This document shows, one piece after another, positions 48,501 to 61,046 of a DNA stretch of 64,000 nt. The notes beneath the pieces were generated by a model, which saw only the letters and a list, made by a program, of their open reading frames with translations, was not told the DNA's origin and did no database searches. Position 1 is the stretch's first letter. Each line of letters opens with the position of its first letter. The translations under genes and the position numbers were made by a program. This stretch comes from Balanoglossus misakiensis (Eukaryota; Hemichordata): NCBI GenBank assembly GCA_040954595.2, contig CM082581.2:7254001-7318000 (forward strand), written 5' to 3'.

Positions 48501-51500
48501 TAAGATGTGTAACTGACTGTCTAACCACCTCAGACAAGTAGACGTGCGGCAACTCCTAACTAACCTTTAACCACCACACAAAAACAACACTGGACACACA
48601 AGACAACACACAACACTATAGACACTTTGTGACATACATACAAATCAGGTTTTTTATGATAACCGCGTGTCTTTACATTGGTGTACTTAAGTGTTCTTGT
48701 AACGTCAATATTGTATACATGCATATATGAACAGACAATTAGTGTTTACGGATAACACAAGTAACACAAAGTGGAATAAAAATGTTGGAATTTACATATA
48801 GTTCCCTTGTATTATACGTCTGTCTTAGTTATAGGACCCATGATGACAGAAACTACATCAAGCGTAAAATATTACGAGGCCTGGGTTGGTAGGTCGAACA
48901 AGCAATGTGCTCACGTTGCCTATCGGCGTGGTGTGATGATTTTCAATGAATGTTTTTAACTTCCATCGACGTGTGATTCTTTTGGATAAACTTGTGCAAT
49001 GATTGCCATTTTGGAACGTTGGTGGTGCGCTAACATTTTAAAAACGCGATATATCTATCCATAGTAGATATCAGAAGATCGAAATTGGTAACGTCAAGAA
49101 ATCAACGCTCCAGCTGAATGCCCAAGTTGGTTCAATGGCGTTAAGATCACAGCTGGCAAATACTGCACACGTTTCAGTCAAATAGCGCGAAGGCATACAT
49201 GTACATAAGAACAGGAATGTCATGGTCAACTTCTTTCAAATTATATTAGAAGGCCACCTGCTTGTACCTTTTAATGACCGGTGTGGCTGATAAAGATTAT
49301 ATTGCCATAACTAATAGAGACTCCTGCTGTTGGTGTGTGCAGTGTGAAATCCAATCAGCCACGATGAATTTCCCTGATAGATTGTTAATTACAGAAACTG
49401 GACTTATTGTTGCTTCTTGTTAGTTGACCGAAAACGTTCGTAAGTAGCCAGCGCACAAAAAGTAGAACGCGCAGTCACCGGTGACGTCAAAGTAATAGTA
49501 CCGCGGAGGTCTTCTTTCATGTCGGAAGTATGGGACACGGTGGGATTTCTGGAGATTTAATCAATGCTTTTAAATCTCGTTAAATGTGATATTTTGTGGG
49601 CGATGTAATGCGATAAAGCTGAGCGTTTCGGGAACGAAATAGAACCACTGTATCATGTGTATATATATACAGCTGGTGTAGTGGTTTGGCGCATGCGCAT
49701 GAGACGATTTCAGCCGAGTTCCAACAATACTCTGGGAGTCGTTGGCATTTCTTTGCAGATTACAACGCAAAGGTATACGGGAGAGAAAAAATATTCCCTG
49801 TTTGAAAAAAAGTCAAATTTACTTAATTGCGGTGTGAGTTTAGGTACATTTGAATATAAATATCACGGACCATTTCGCGACATGTTTAAGTACTTCGCGT
49901 CATTCTTGTTTATATATATAATACACACCACTTATATATACCATGACAGCCATATTAAGCAAATGGCAAGTACGTGTCGGTGTGAGGAAAAGCAGAAGTA
50001 TGTATACATGTATGCCATTTGTTATCAATTATTCAAGTATCTCGGAGTCCCCCTTTGCCCTTCATTACGGGGAATGCGGTTTCCATGGTTACTTGAGTTG
50101 GACAAGAACCCTGGTGGCCAATTACACGGTCTATTTGGAGCCCAAGTAGCCATGGAAATGGGAGATGATGTGATCGATTTACTGTAATTATTTTAAAGTT
50201 TACGGACTTACAAATAGAATGAGATGATGAACCAGGTACTACTTAAAGCCCCACAGGGAAACACTACACAGATTAACTTCCGCAACGCTATACATTGCCC
50301 TTTTCTTGTTCTGAAACATCGCCATGGAGATGAAGTAAACAATACACCAGTGGGCGCGTAAGAATATACCCTATCGATACGAAATGGTTCAAAACTTAAA
50401 CAATTGTCTTTGACAAGATTTTAAAGTCAAATTGTAAACAAATTGGTTTGTTCACATGAGGGTTGACCTTGATATATATTTTTTTAAGATTGATAAATCG
50501 ACATTTCAAAATCCTCAACGTCTGAAGCATCACGCAATGATGTTATTTTGTCCTCAAAGGTGACCTTGACTAGATCAAACGATTCGCTTGGATTTATCCT
50601 GGAAGGGTTTGATGGCCCCGGTTGAGCTATCGCATTTATAGTCATTAAGGTACTCTCTTTACGTCTGGCGGCACGAATACCGAGAACAACATCTGCGGTT
50701 TGCGAGTGATGTCACGGAGGTATCGCCTTCTCCCCGAAGTGCAGTTCCACAAAGGGTATGTCAACCCAGTTTTGCTTGATTCTCAAAAAAATACGCTGCT
50801 GTAAAAAATCGCCGTATTGTGCTGTTTGCACATCACTTCACTTCACTTGATCTGTTTGTTGAAGAAAAAAAGGAATGTGTATCTCTTCTCATGCTGGGGT
50901 CTGTCACCATATCTGTTTCACTTCACAGCGTCCGGGCTCTGGTAAAACTCTGCGGTTTTCGCCACCACGACCGGCCTCCGAAGGCAAATATGCTCAGGAC
51001 ACGTCGTCTCTCCCCGGGAGAGAGCATTATTTTAGCAACACCACGCGACTCGCCCCGAGGGAGGTTGGTTCTGATCTAATAACAATGTGAACAGATGCAG
51101 AAGAGCCTGGGTAAAAACGAACGTCAGATGTTATTGTCAACAATAGCAAGTCGGGAAACTGCCGTTTGAATTGGGCAATGTCAGAAGTATAAACCCCAAT
51201 CTACTTGATATTAGACACGTTCAGTGTTTCAATCGTGTTTTTGAGCTCACAAAGGAAGGTAGATTTGCGTGGAACATAAGCGCATTAAATGAACGAATAA
51301 TGCAGTGAGGGTTGCACACACACAAAACGCCAGTGTGGTCATCAATAGAAATTGCGGACAATGCGTACATGCTTATGACGCATTTCCTAGTGAGACAGCA
51401 AAACTAGCACTCAGCTTATTACATGTGTTGCGGCGTTTAGTTATTTTTTTCATCGGCATTTTTATCTTGGGTATCTGCAGCACTTTCTGTTTCAAACCCT

Positions 51501-53870
51501 TGAAGCACGATGAAATTTATACACTATGTATAGCTTGTCATCGTATGTTTTGTGTATTTGCAGTCAGCAATGTTATTGTAGAAAATTGTTCTTAATAAAC
51601 TGATAAGCCACTAATAGATCAAATATTAGTACTGCTAGGGTCGTACTCCGTGCATGCATGACACAGCCGATTGGTTTGGTTAATCAATAAATCAAGAATG
51701 ATTGTTTGATGATTATAGAGCGAAATACAAATCTAGGGTAATGAAAGTAACCGCTTGTACTTTGGCTATTTTATACCTCTGACTGTAAGTAGTTTTCATT
51801 TATAAATGGACCTCTCCATACTTGAATTGAGTAGAAAATCCCTGCGTTAATCCAGAATCGAAATCGCCAGGAGACCTTTAATAGATTGCATCTGTATCGC
51901 TCACTAAACAATATGGATTGACCCCATGGTCTTTGAAAACATGACGAGTTTATCTTAATCACTTAACAGCTCATTCGGGCGGTACATATTTATGCGTATG
52001 TGATGAAGTTTGTGAACGGTTTATCCGGACTGACTGCCAATATCGAGATGAGACCTTTCTGCTCAGAAGGTCTGACAATCCTCCACCTAATCAAATTAGC
52101 CGGTGTGCGAATCACACTCCACGTCGCTGCTTTCTGTCACGCTGTCTGCTCGTGCGCGACGATTAGCTGACAGGGCTGACGACTTGTCAAACAGCTCGCC
52201 CCTCAGGAGCGGGGTAGGGTGCGCGTCAGTTTTTACGCGCACAAGCCGAGCCCTTGCAGGGCGCCACACGACGTGTGTGTACAGTCCCCTCTCTTTGAAA
52301 ACAAACTGATTTCCATCAGCGAGTAAATTCATTGGGGGAAAAGTGTGACTTCGTGGCGAGAGTGACAGGTTGGAATTCGTATTATTCGTTGCACGCACGT
52401 CTCCGCCAACTTCACCATCGAGTTTTCGAATGAAGTGCTCGTCCCCAGAAAATTGCCCCTTAAAAGTAATGACAAAAATACAGAAGGAAAATACAGCGTA
52501 TTCATTCCAATTTTAAGATTCAGTACACAGAGGCTTGTTTACGTCTGAAGATAATGACAAGAATCGTCAAGTGTCCCATTAGAATTGCAATTCTTTCAAT
52601 TCATCCTCAAGTACTCTCGGAGAGGTTTCGAGGCTGCCAACAGTAACACACTACGTCCGCCCGTCTGCGACTAAACGCAGTTTGAGCTGGGATTAGGACC
52701 CCGCACACACTTTTCGTAAACATTTTCTACTCATATGTCGAGGTACTGCACATTGAATGACAATACCTGGGTGATTCTGAACACCACTCGTCTGCTCGGT
52801 GTGTCGACAGCAAAAGCCTGGATTGACGCAGGGTTTGATAACACTCATTACTAAAAGTCTGAAAGCAGTCTACCTAATATAATAGACGCATCTTGAGGAG
52901 CAGGCCGGTGTTCGGATGTCGGTGTTCTGCGTGACAAGGGCGCGCAGATGTGGGTCACCTCAGGAGATAAAAATCAACACCCGTCGTATAGCAGTTTAAT
53001 GATATTTTACGACTCAATTATCCGGCAAGATGTCGCGCACCTTCGGTCACCCGTTGCAGTGAGCCTGATACCGCGTCCTGGGGAGGGCACGAAGCCGTTA
53101 CTTCCTCTAATTCGGCGTTTCGTTGTCATCGTTCTTCAACGACAATGGACGGGTAGAGGGGGGGGGGGGTATTGGTATAACCCTCGGTATTCTAAACTTT
53201 TAGTTCATTCAACTGCTGTTAGTAACAAGGCCACATAGGCGACTGGCCCTGAGACATGAAGTCGATCAACTAGAAAAACATCTAGTACTAACCTGTACTC
53301 AGTTTACAATCAAGCAACTGATCAGGACCCCCGAATGCTTTGACGAAGGTTAACATTAATGCAAATATTTGTTTGAGAGAAGGAAAGCTACATATTACTG
53401 TCATTCCAACTTGATCACTTTGTCGTTATTCTTATTATGAACGTGTCACATGCAGTAGGCAGCGATGCCGTACCCGTGGTTTTCCTATTGCGAATATGCT
53501 TCTGCAAATCACGAAATATTCGATTTTAGAGGTGCGTAATATTTAAAAGGTGGCCCGGTACAACCTCATGTGTGGCGTTTGTGCAATCAATGATTCGGTG
53601 TACATCTTTCGACCGAGGACAAGTCGTTGAAAAAAGTACATGTGTGTGGCACTGAAAGAACCGTATGAATATGTAAGTCCGCATTTTTTTAAATCTATTA
53701 TAATGTTTTGATGTGCTCAAAGTGTAGGCTTGATCTCCGGTAGTGCATTCGATGTAATATTTAAAAACGCATGGTTAAAATATCATCAGCTTCCTTCCCA
53801 CGGATGACATACATCATGTTTCTGTTCTACCCCAAAGTATGTTAATGGGCTTTGATGCCTGTCGAAATTA

Positions 53871-54035
53871 CTCATTCCAAAAAATTGGTAAGCCTAATTG
53901 ACAAAGTCAGGAGATTGGGTCTAAAATTAGAGGGCAAGACGAACCCGGGCGTCTCATTGGAATTCTCAATTAGTACCGCCAAATCACGCAGGAAATAAGA
54001 CTCATTGTAATTAGACAAAGTGGAATTTCAAGGTA
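53871..54035. promoter_or_regulatory. Candidate enhancer: paired homeodomain + TCF/SOX sites
   Basis: TAATTGACAAAGT (53895-53907) and TAATTAGACAAAGT (54008-54021) are near-copies 113 bp apart, each joining an ATTA homeodomain core to ACAAAG (TCF/LEF or SOX core). Between them are CTCATTG and CAATTAG (53968-53974). CTCATT recurs three times (53871, 53953, 54001). Repeated composite sites are a hallmark of developmental enhancers, but function and target are inferred. Confidence 0.35.
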
Positions 54036-57000
54036 ATGTCCAGGCAGTGTTTCCTACGCATTAAGTGGATTGCATTTTTTGTTGAAATAAATCCCTTTAA
54101 AACCATCCTACATTAAAGGAACAAAGTCCACATCTTTGGACGTTATTTCCATTATTTCTTTTGATACGCCGTTCTCGTTGTTCTGCCTACTGGGATGTTC
54201 TTGACCGTGGAGGGTCAGAAAAGCGGTCGTGCATCGACCCCGCGAATCCACACAAAGTGTAAATACTTCAATGGCAATTTCTGTTAGGTCCCATGGACTC
54301 TGTTATAGAGTGGAATGTCACAGAATAGCGCATTTGATGGACATGGTAATTACTATTCGTCATATATAGGATCTCTTGAAAAGTCATAATACCCCACCGG
54401 AACAATTGAAACCATTTTTTACACTAGTGATGTTTTACATGTAGCTGCTGATGACAGAGGTCGAGAGAATCCAGAGCAGATCTCGTCTTGGAGCAAAGTT
54501 TGACAAGTTAGTCGATGTTTACATTCAAGCAGTCGACATTCACACTCACGAATATGCTTACAAGGTATATATGCTGTACCGTTCTGTGAAATGTCAAAAG
54601 TCCACTTTGTCGTGTTTTTTCGCCCGATGGCATGCTTTCGTCTTGTTCCAAATGTGAAATTATCATGAGTCGTGACAACCTGGTTTTTTTATATACTGCT
54701 GCACGTGGACCGTTGGCATCACCGTTGGTGCATACACACTGTTACAAAAAATGAGATGTGTTGTTCACATCTTTAGTTAGAGGACTATACCCAGAAGTAC
54801 TGCGAGGTTAATACATTCCATAGTCTTATACGGAATTTCGAGCAAACGCTATTGCGATGTTGCCACATTTCACAAAAGACCATCTTATCCAATGACATAG
54901 AGGAAACACGATGTCCCCGTGGTGGATTTTTCATATGGCCGGTAATTATTTCAACCACCTAACAACTATCGCATAAGAGCGCTAGAAAAGTGCTTATACT
55001 CAACACCCATATTTAGAACTTATATCTGAAAAAAGTAGGATGGAAACACCCTGTTGCCATGACCATGACACCACTATGTGCGTTTCAGCTGACGCTGACA
55101 GTTTCAGAACTAATGCGGAAATGGTACACCGCCGCTACACACACCTTAAATTGTCTGCCGGCTCTTTTAGGATTTTGTGTATACGTTTTGTCGAGTTTGT
55201 ATACTCGGTCTGTACATAGGTCAAGCGAGGACACTGAACGGCGAATGTGTCCTCGCGTTTGATAATATTTACTAGTTGTACTATCCATCCAAGCACTGCG
55301 GATAATAATATAATTTGTTAAGAACATTCCCAAAAGACGCATTGATTGAAACTCATCGGCGCGTAACGATAAATCATGTAGATAAAAATCCAACAAGAGT
55401 GTCTTCTCAAAGATAAGCTTATAGTCCTAGCCACCGCTTTCCACATCCCCAACCCACTTTTCACAAGGAGAGCAAACGTTGAACTTGGACAAATGCGGAT
55501 CTAATGGCCTCGTTATTCATTTACTCAAATCTCTCTTGCACAGGCAGTAATCCCTAACGCGCACTTGCAAATGGAGCGAACCTCGGGCTAAAATGCGCTT
55601 GTTCCATTTTTCAAAATTTCGTCGAAAATGCAATATTTCAAGTTGTCTCTTCCAATAGGTTCAGACAGTTTCTAACCCCACTACGTGTAATTTTCATGAA
55701 GTTTTATCCGTAGCTCAGCCAGATTAAATTAAATTCAGCGTTCGAAAAAAATGGGATGGTCACCATGCTCAATTTGAGATACTAGTAAACTTTGTTGAAT
55801 GTGTTAACCCATAGAAAAACAACCGATGAAAAGGGTGTTTTTTTCCTGTATTATCGACTAAATTCACTCATTAAAAATCGAGATTTTTTAATCATGCTTA
55901 CAAATTGGAATCCAAAAAATAACAATTAAAAGAAATGACAATATTTTCAATTTTACCGATCACATATATCCTTAGAATCTGTTTGCCGAGACGTGTTAAA
56001 TCAGACCGATTGGACAAGCCCCCCCCCCTTATAAACTTATAAACTTAACCGTGTTCAGGGGATTAGGCAAACTTCGAAATGAAGTTGGTACAACGTTGGG
56101 AGGTTGTGATATACGATACGTTGCTATGGAAACAAGGATTTGTCAAGCTGGACCACGAAAGCAAGGACACGCCAGGGAAAAAGGACAATCAAGGAAAGTA
56201 TTCGATTGCCCGTGCCGTGTCCTGACTTTACTGCATTGAGAAGCCGATTACGCCAAACCTTGGATGTTCGGGGATTAGATACAAATATCAAGGATTTGAG
56301 ACGAGGCATGATTTATAACCGCTGCATTAGTGGACTGTTTTCTCCCAGGCTGTGCGCGCGTTTGCACATTAAATAATCTGAGCGACTAACTCCAGCTTGG
56401 CACAAAATGTGTAAACGGAGAAAACGAGAGGGGGGGTTGTTAGCCATTGTCCTTGGGGTAACACGCCGATTTCGGCTTGGAGATTCGCTGACAATGCCGA
56501 GTAACTAGCATGTACATGTATAGTAGTTGGACTGGTGTTCTCATTTTGCCGTGCAAATGGCAGAAGTTTTGGAGCTTAAGGTAGACTGAGCCTCGAACAT
56601 CAAAGACTGAAACTTTCTCTCATACTTTGCTCAATGCAACTTTAGGATATGCTTTCTTCGCTCTCAGGTGTTGTTTATCGATGCTGCCGCAATGCCATCG
56701 CAAAGCTGTTTATTTTCCAAAAAAACTGTCATATAAGGCATACATTGTAACAGGTTGTTTAACACACCCGTGCACGGACTACTCTTAACAGGCGTACAAG
56801 CGCACTCGTGGATGCGCTAGATTTTTATGCGTCTGCCAAGCTCTCCCCATTAAACTCGCAGAAGACGCGTCGCTGCGTAAAAAAACATGTTCCTTCACGT
56901 AGAAGTACATTGTATTTCGAAATAGTGATAAAACGAACATCACGATGACTTGTAAACATGCCACGCGCTGTTTTCAATCTGCTCCAATTGATACCAGTTA

Positions 57001-60000
57001 TGACAGCAATTGAGCGCAGAATAATGTCGATAATTACATCGCATTCTGTCAATAAGGGTTGAATTCCCTTTTAATGGCATTTCGAATATGTCGCATACAG
57101 TTGGGAATTTCCTAGATAGCCTGTCACCCATTCATTCTGTAGAATTGGAGGAATGCGTGCGTGTGAGGAGAAAGGCTCTACGCAAATTGGGCAGGCCATG
57201 ACATTATTTTTGTAGATACCGTTGCCATGTTTTGCCGCTATCATACATGTATATGTCACGGTCATTAGCACGTGTAATGAGTTCGTATTATTTCGCCAAA
57301 AGAGATTTTCGCGAAATGAGAATACATGTATTTCTGGCCCAGAAATATTGTCACGATGGACATGGTGTAAGTCTTTAATAACAAAACAATGACGACGACC
57401 TCTTCCTTCTCATAAACACAAACTTATTCTACACTATAGGTAAACAACGATGTGAAGGATTTGAAATCTCTGTAGTGTTCTGGAAATCCTTGACCGAAGT
57501 GGGTCATTTCTTCCGTTACATCTTTTCAGCTAATCCTGGATTGCTTGTTTCCTGTTCATGCGTGTATTATCATATCCTGGAGACTAGTGACACATTGGGT
57601 TTCCGATAATTAAGTGTGTGCGCGTTGTTCAGGAAAAAAACTCCAGTGCGCATGGACTTTAAATTTTGGAGCTTTCGTTTCCTTCAAATGCCTCCGACAG
57701 CGTGGTTAAGGTTGTCGTTTAATAAGCAGAGCTCCCGCGCAAAAAGTACTCTTGGTCGGCCACCTTATCTCACTCTTAATCCAAGAGTGCCTTTCTAAAA
57801 TCTTACGCGTGCCGCCAAACTACTAATACTGTTCGAGTACAATCAGAGCCTCGCCTTAAGCATGAACAAAATGTCACCCGACACGAGCAAGGTAACTCTG
57901 AAACAAACAACACGAGAATATGTAATTATTGAAACGTGATGCAGCCGTCGAGACCTATATTCACGAAAGCCGGGCTCTGTTACCCCCATAAGGCCTACGA
58001 AAATGTTTGTTTCCGGTAACCCGACCTACATTTAGTCAAACCCCCAACCCAAAACTCCAATCTCCATTTCAGAGTAAATCCAACAACATATTTTCAAAAA
58101 CAATATTTAAAACCGCAGCTATCCTTCATCCGAAGGACGTGTTACAGGAAATACTATATTTTTTCATTTTTCAGCTTATAAGCTTATTCAAAACAAGATT
58201 CCGTTTTACTCCGCCAGGAAATTCCACTAGCAAATAAACTGTAGGTGAAGTTCAACGTTATCAATTTTTTTTCTATCGACCAAATCCTAATTACACGCAT
58301 GGGTAATACTTCGTGACCCATTACGTTTAAAAATAGCGTCCACATTAAACAGCTGCTCTTATCAGTATGTGATGGTATGGGCAGATGTGTTCAGTTGAGC
58401 AGTACTAAATGTTGTTCACACGTGACCCATTGGACTGTTTAAATGTTTCGGCGATTTAAATTTCTCCCATGTGGCTACATAAACGTACCATATGCACAAA
58501 AATGTTCATGTTCAAAGAATGCCTTCTTTTCCGCATTCCCGCCTCCACAAATCAACCAAGATTTAATGTGTGGTTTTAAACAAATATCACCCACGTGACT
58601 CTCGTAGAAGATTCCAGTTGTTAGGTATAACTTCACACATATCAATTTAATAGTAAACTGACACACGAACAGCTATGTAAAATATATAAATACAAAAATG
58701 GGTGGGTTTCATCCTATTTTAGTTAGAGTCCTAAGTTAATATCACGCACCATTGGCAACTATTTACAGCTGAATTTGGACCATTTTGCAGATTATTATCT
58801 TATATCACTAACATGTTACATAACCACACCACTAGAAATATAAGATCATTGTCATTTTTATGAGTTTTTCAAATGTCATTTTCTGAAAAATTAAAAAAAT
58901 AAATAGAACTAGGGCGTTTAATTATATGTTTAAGGATTATCCTTTATCTAATGCGCGCCATTTGTTTTAAAATCACGTCCCGCTATTAAGAAAAACGACA
59001 AAGTTAGGGTGTCAGTGTATCTCATTTTTTTATCCTCAAAAACCCGTCGAGGTCATCAGGGGACTTCCAATCTTCGTTATGAAAAAAGAAAAATAAACTT
59101 TGAAAGGCTGGGTACTTCAGTTTGTTTTAATGTTGACGAACTAAAGGGCCTGGGGACAATTCACATTCACCAGAATACTATTTCCAGAATAAGTGGAAAC
59201 TTCTTACGTGAGTGTGAATTTTTTTGGAACGTAACAAATAAACTCAAACATACGAGCTCTGATTTTGCTGCCTGCAGTGAAACAAATTGGTGCAGACGTC
59301 GAGCTTATTTGTGATTTCAAAATTTCACGCTCACAGCACGTTTCAACTAATTCTGAAAATGGAAGACTCGCATTCATTGATTTTTGTGACTTTGAATACT
59401 CGCCGGGTTGTCTTGTTCTCCGAATATTAAAAGGGGAACGCCCTGCCCGCCTAATACTGCCCTTTTCCTAATCACTTAAGCATACTGATAATGCGCCGAT
59501 ATATTTTCTTGGAGACGAAACATGATACACGCTCTATCTTCATTTTTTTCTTCTGATCCTTTCTACATTTACTTCCTCTGGCAATGATTGCTTGACATAT
59601 TTTGTCTCTCAGTCTTTTTCAGCCTGTCATGGTTTCTGTCTCGACACTTTTCTCTGGTTTAGTTTAAGGAAAACTTTCAAATGGTCGAAAAGTCTTTACG
59701 TTGGATAAGCATTTAATCCGCGTGGCTTTAATCTGTATTTACCCTCTGTTGGTAATTTTGGAACAAACAGTGCGTTTTACATTTCCTTATATAAATAATT
59801 TCGTCTCTCTAGTACCTCCAGGTTTCAACCAAAGAAGGAAGCCGTCGACCATATTGTAAAACTACCGTCATTTTCCCTTCACTATTGGGTATGATAAACA
59901 GCGTGTTAACTCTACCCAGTTCTCCAACATTAAACGGAATTATATGAATAATTTCTTCTGTGATTAAGAAAAAAGTATGAAGGGCAGAGTACTTCAGTTG

Positions 60001-60327
60001 TTTTAATTTTCTATAAGTACTCCATTCTCCGGGTCCTCCTTATCAATTTTATTTTGCCATGGCGCCCATGCACACTCGTATGCTGAATGTTTAATCAATT
60101 GCAACCGCGGCTTCAGAGACTGAACAAGATGATGAGTCCAGCATATATAAGTATTCACTCTGTAGTGAAACCCACGTTACTCACGAAGAGCGTTGGACTG
60201 TAATACAAAGCATATACAAGATACTGCATAGGCCATACTTCAGCTTATACTATAGCGGCTTGTTTGCGAAGAAAGCACCTATAGGAGTCACTGTCTTTCG
60301 CAGGGAGTGGGTTTGCTGGTTTCTAGA
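54036..60327. other. Intergenic region, no gene seen
   Basis: No exon is recognised. An X-box-like site GTTGCTATGGAAAC is at 56120-56133, a C-rich tract is at about 56021-56029, and TACATGTA is at 54436, 56513, 57244 and 57323. Two related stretches of about 55 bp around GTACTTCAGT...TGTTTTAAT occur at about 59080-59135 and 59955-60012. Confidence 0.55.
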
Positions 60328-61046
60328 TACATGTACATGTACGTTCTGTTTCGCCAGGCAGTTAATTGAATTATTTGATTCTTACAATGTAAATTAATCA
60401 GGTTATCTTTGGGGTCCACTGCAATGCCAACCCATTTTGTATCAGTTGTATCCCCAACCGGGCGTAACTAATATCCGACATTGAGTTGTGCATATTAATA
60501 AGTTATGAGAGTGTCCTCATAGAAGTTAACGTGTGGATGGTATGGGGGGATTCTATGTATCTCAGGGAGCTTACATTACGTATACATGTATACCAAGTAA
60601 GGACCAGTGGAATTGTACCTGGATCCTGCCCGGAACCTGACCAAGCCAGTGCAAAAGCAGTTGAACGTACATGTAGAACCCCTACAAACCTACAAGAACC
60701 CGTGTGTCGATGCATACACGTACATGTATACCGTATACGGTTGGCAATGCATATGCGTACACCGTATACGGCTGGTGCGAAAGTGGCCACCAGGTGTCGT
60801 CCACAAGACATCCGGGGCTTTTTGCCAATTATTCTCGGGGAAACGAATTGCTGTCAGCTTTAGCCCGAGTGATCTTCATCGCGCCAAAAACGCTGACTGG
60901 CGATTCTCCTGAGACATCCTTTTTGAGTTCCGGTGCATCATTAAATTTGAGCATTGATGAGTTAGCGTAATTTCTACCACGCCGGAAGGAAGGACGTTGG
61001 TGACGTCACGGGGACCACTCACGTTACGGTGCAACGTATACATGTA
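60328..61046. repeat. Palindrome cluster (TACATGTA / GTATAC family)
   Basis: Six TACATGTA sites (60328, 60334, 60583, 60668, 60721, 61039), the 14-bp palindrome GTATACATGTATAC near 60580, and two copies of CCGTATACGG (60731-60740, 60762-60771) fall in about 720 bp. Several reading frames stay open here because these motifs exclude stop codons, not because of coding. Confidence 0.6.

Larger units (their letters stand above)
35748..53870. other. Intergenic region, no gene seen
   Basis: I recognise no exon in these 18 kb. They contain a CACAA pentamer run (about 36566-36590), a CTTT microsatellite (45471-45520), X-box palindromes at 45394 and 50079, a G11 tract at 53159-53169, and TACATGTA at 35868, 37747, 39643, 42762, 46380, 49196 and 50005. 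A GC-rich, CpG-rich stretch at 52090-52400 is open on the minus strand for 100 codons without recognisable features. Confidence 0.55.

Noticed and set aside
49657-50187. 176-codon plus-strand frame
   Set aside because: It begins in TATA-like simple sequence and has no motif or splice context. It also contains X-box and TACATGTA sites, which look non-coding.
52096-52398. 100-codon minus-strand frame in a GC-rich patch
   Set aside because: No recognisable domain and no splice or start evidence. The frame is open because of GC content.
55711-55747. tRNA-like A box (TAGCTCAGCCAGA) and B box (GTTCGAA)
   Set aside because: The boxes are only 28 bp apart, too close for a tRNA, and no acceptor or anticodon stem can be formed.
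60486-60970. Several overlapping open frames on both strands
   Set aside because: The openness comes from palindromic ACATGTATAC/CCGTATACGG motifs that lack stops. No frame is favoured.
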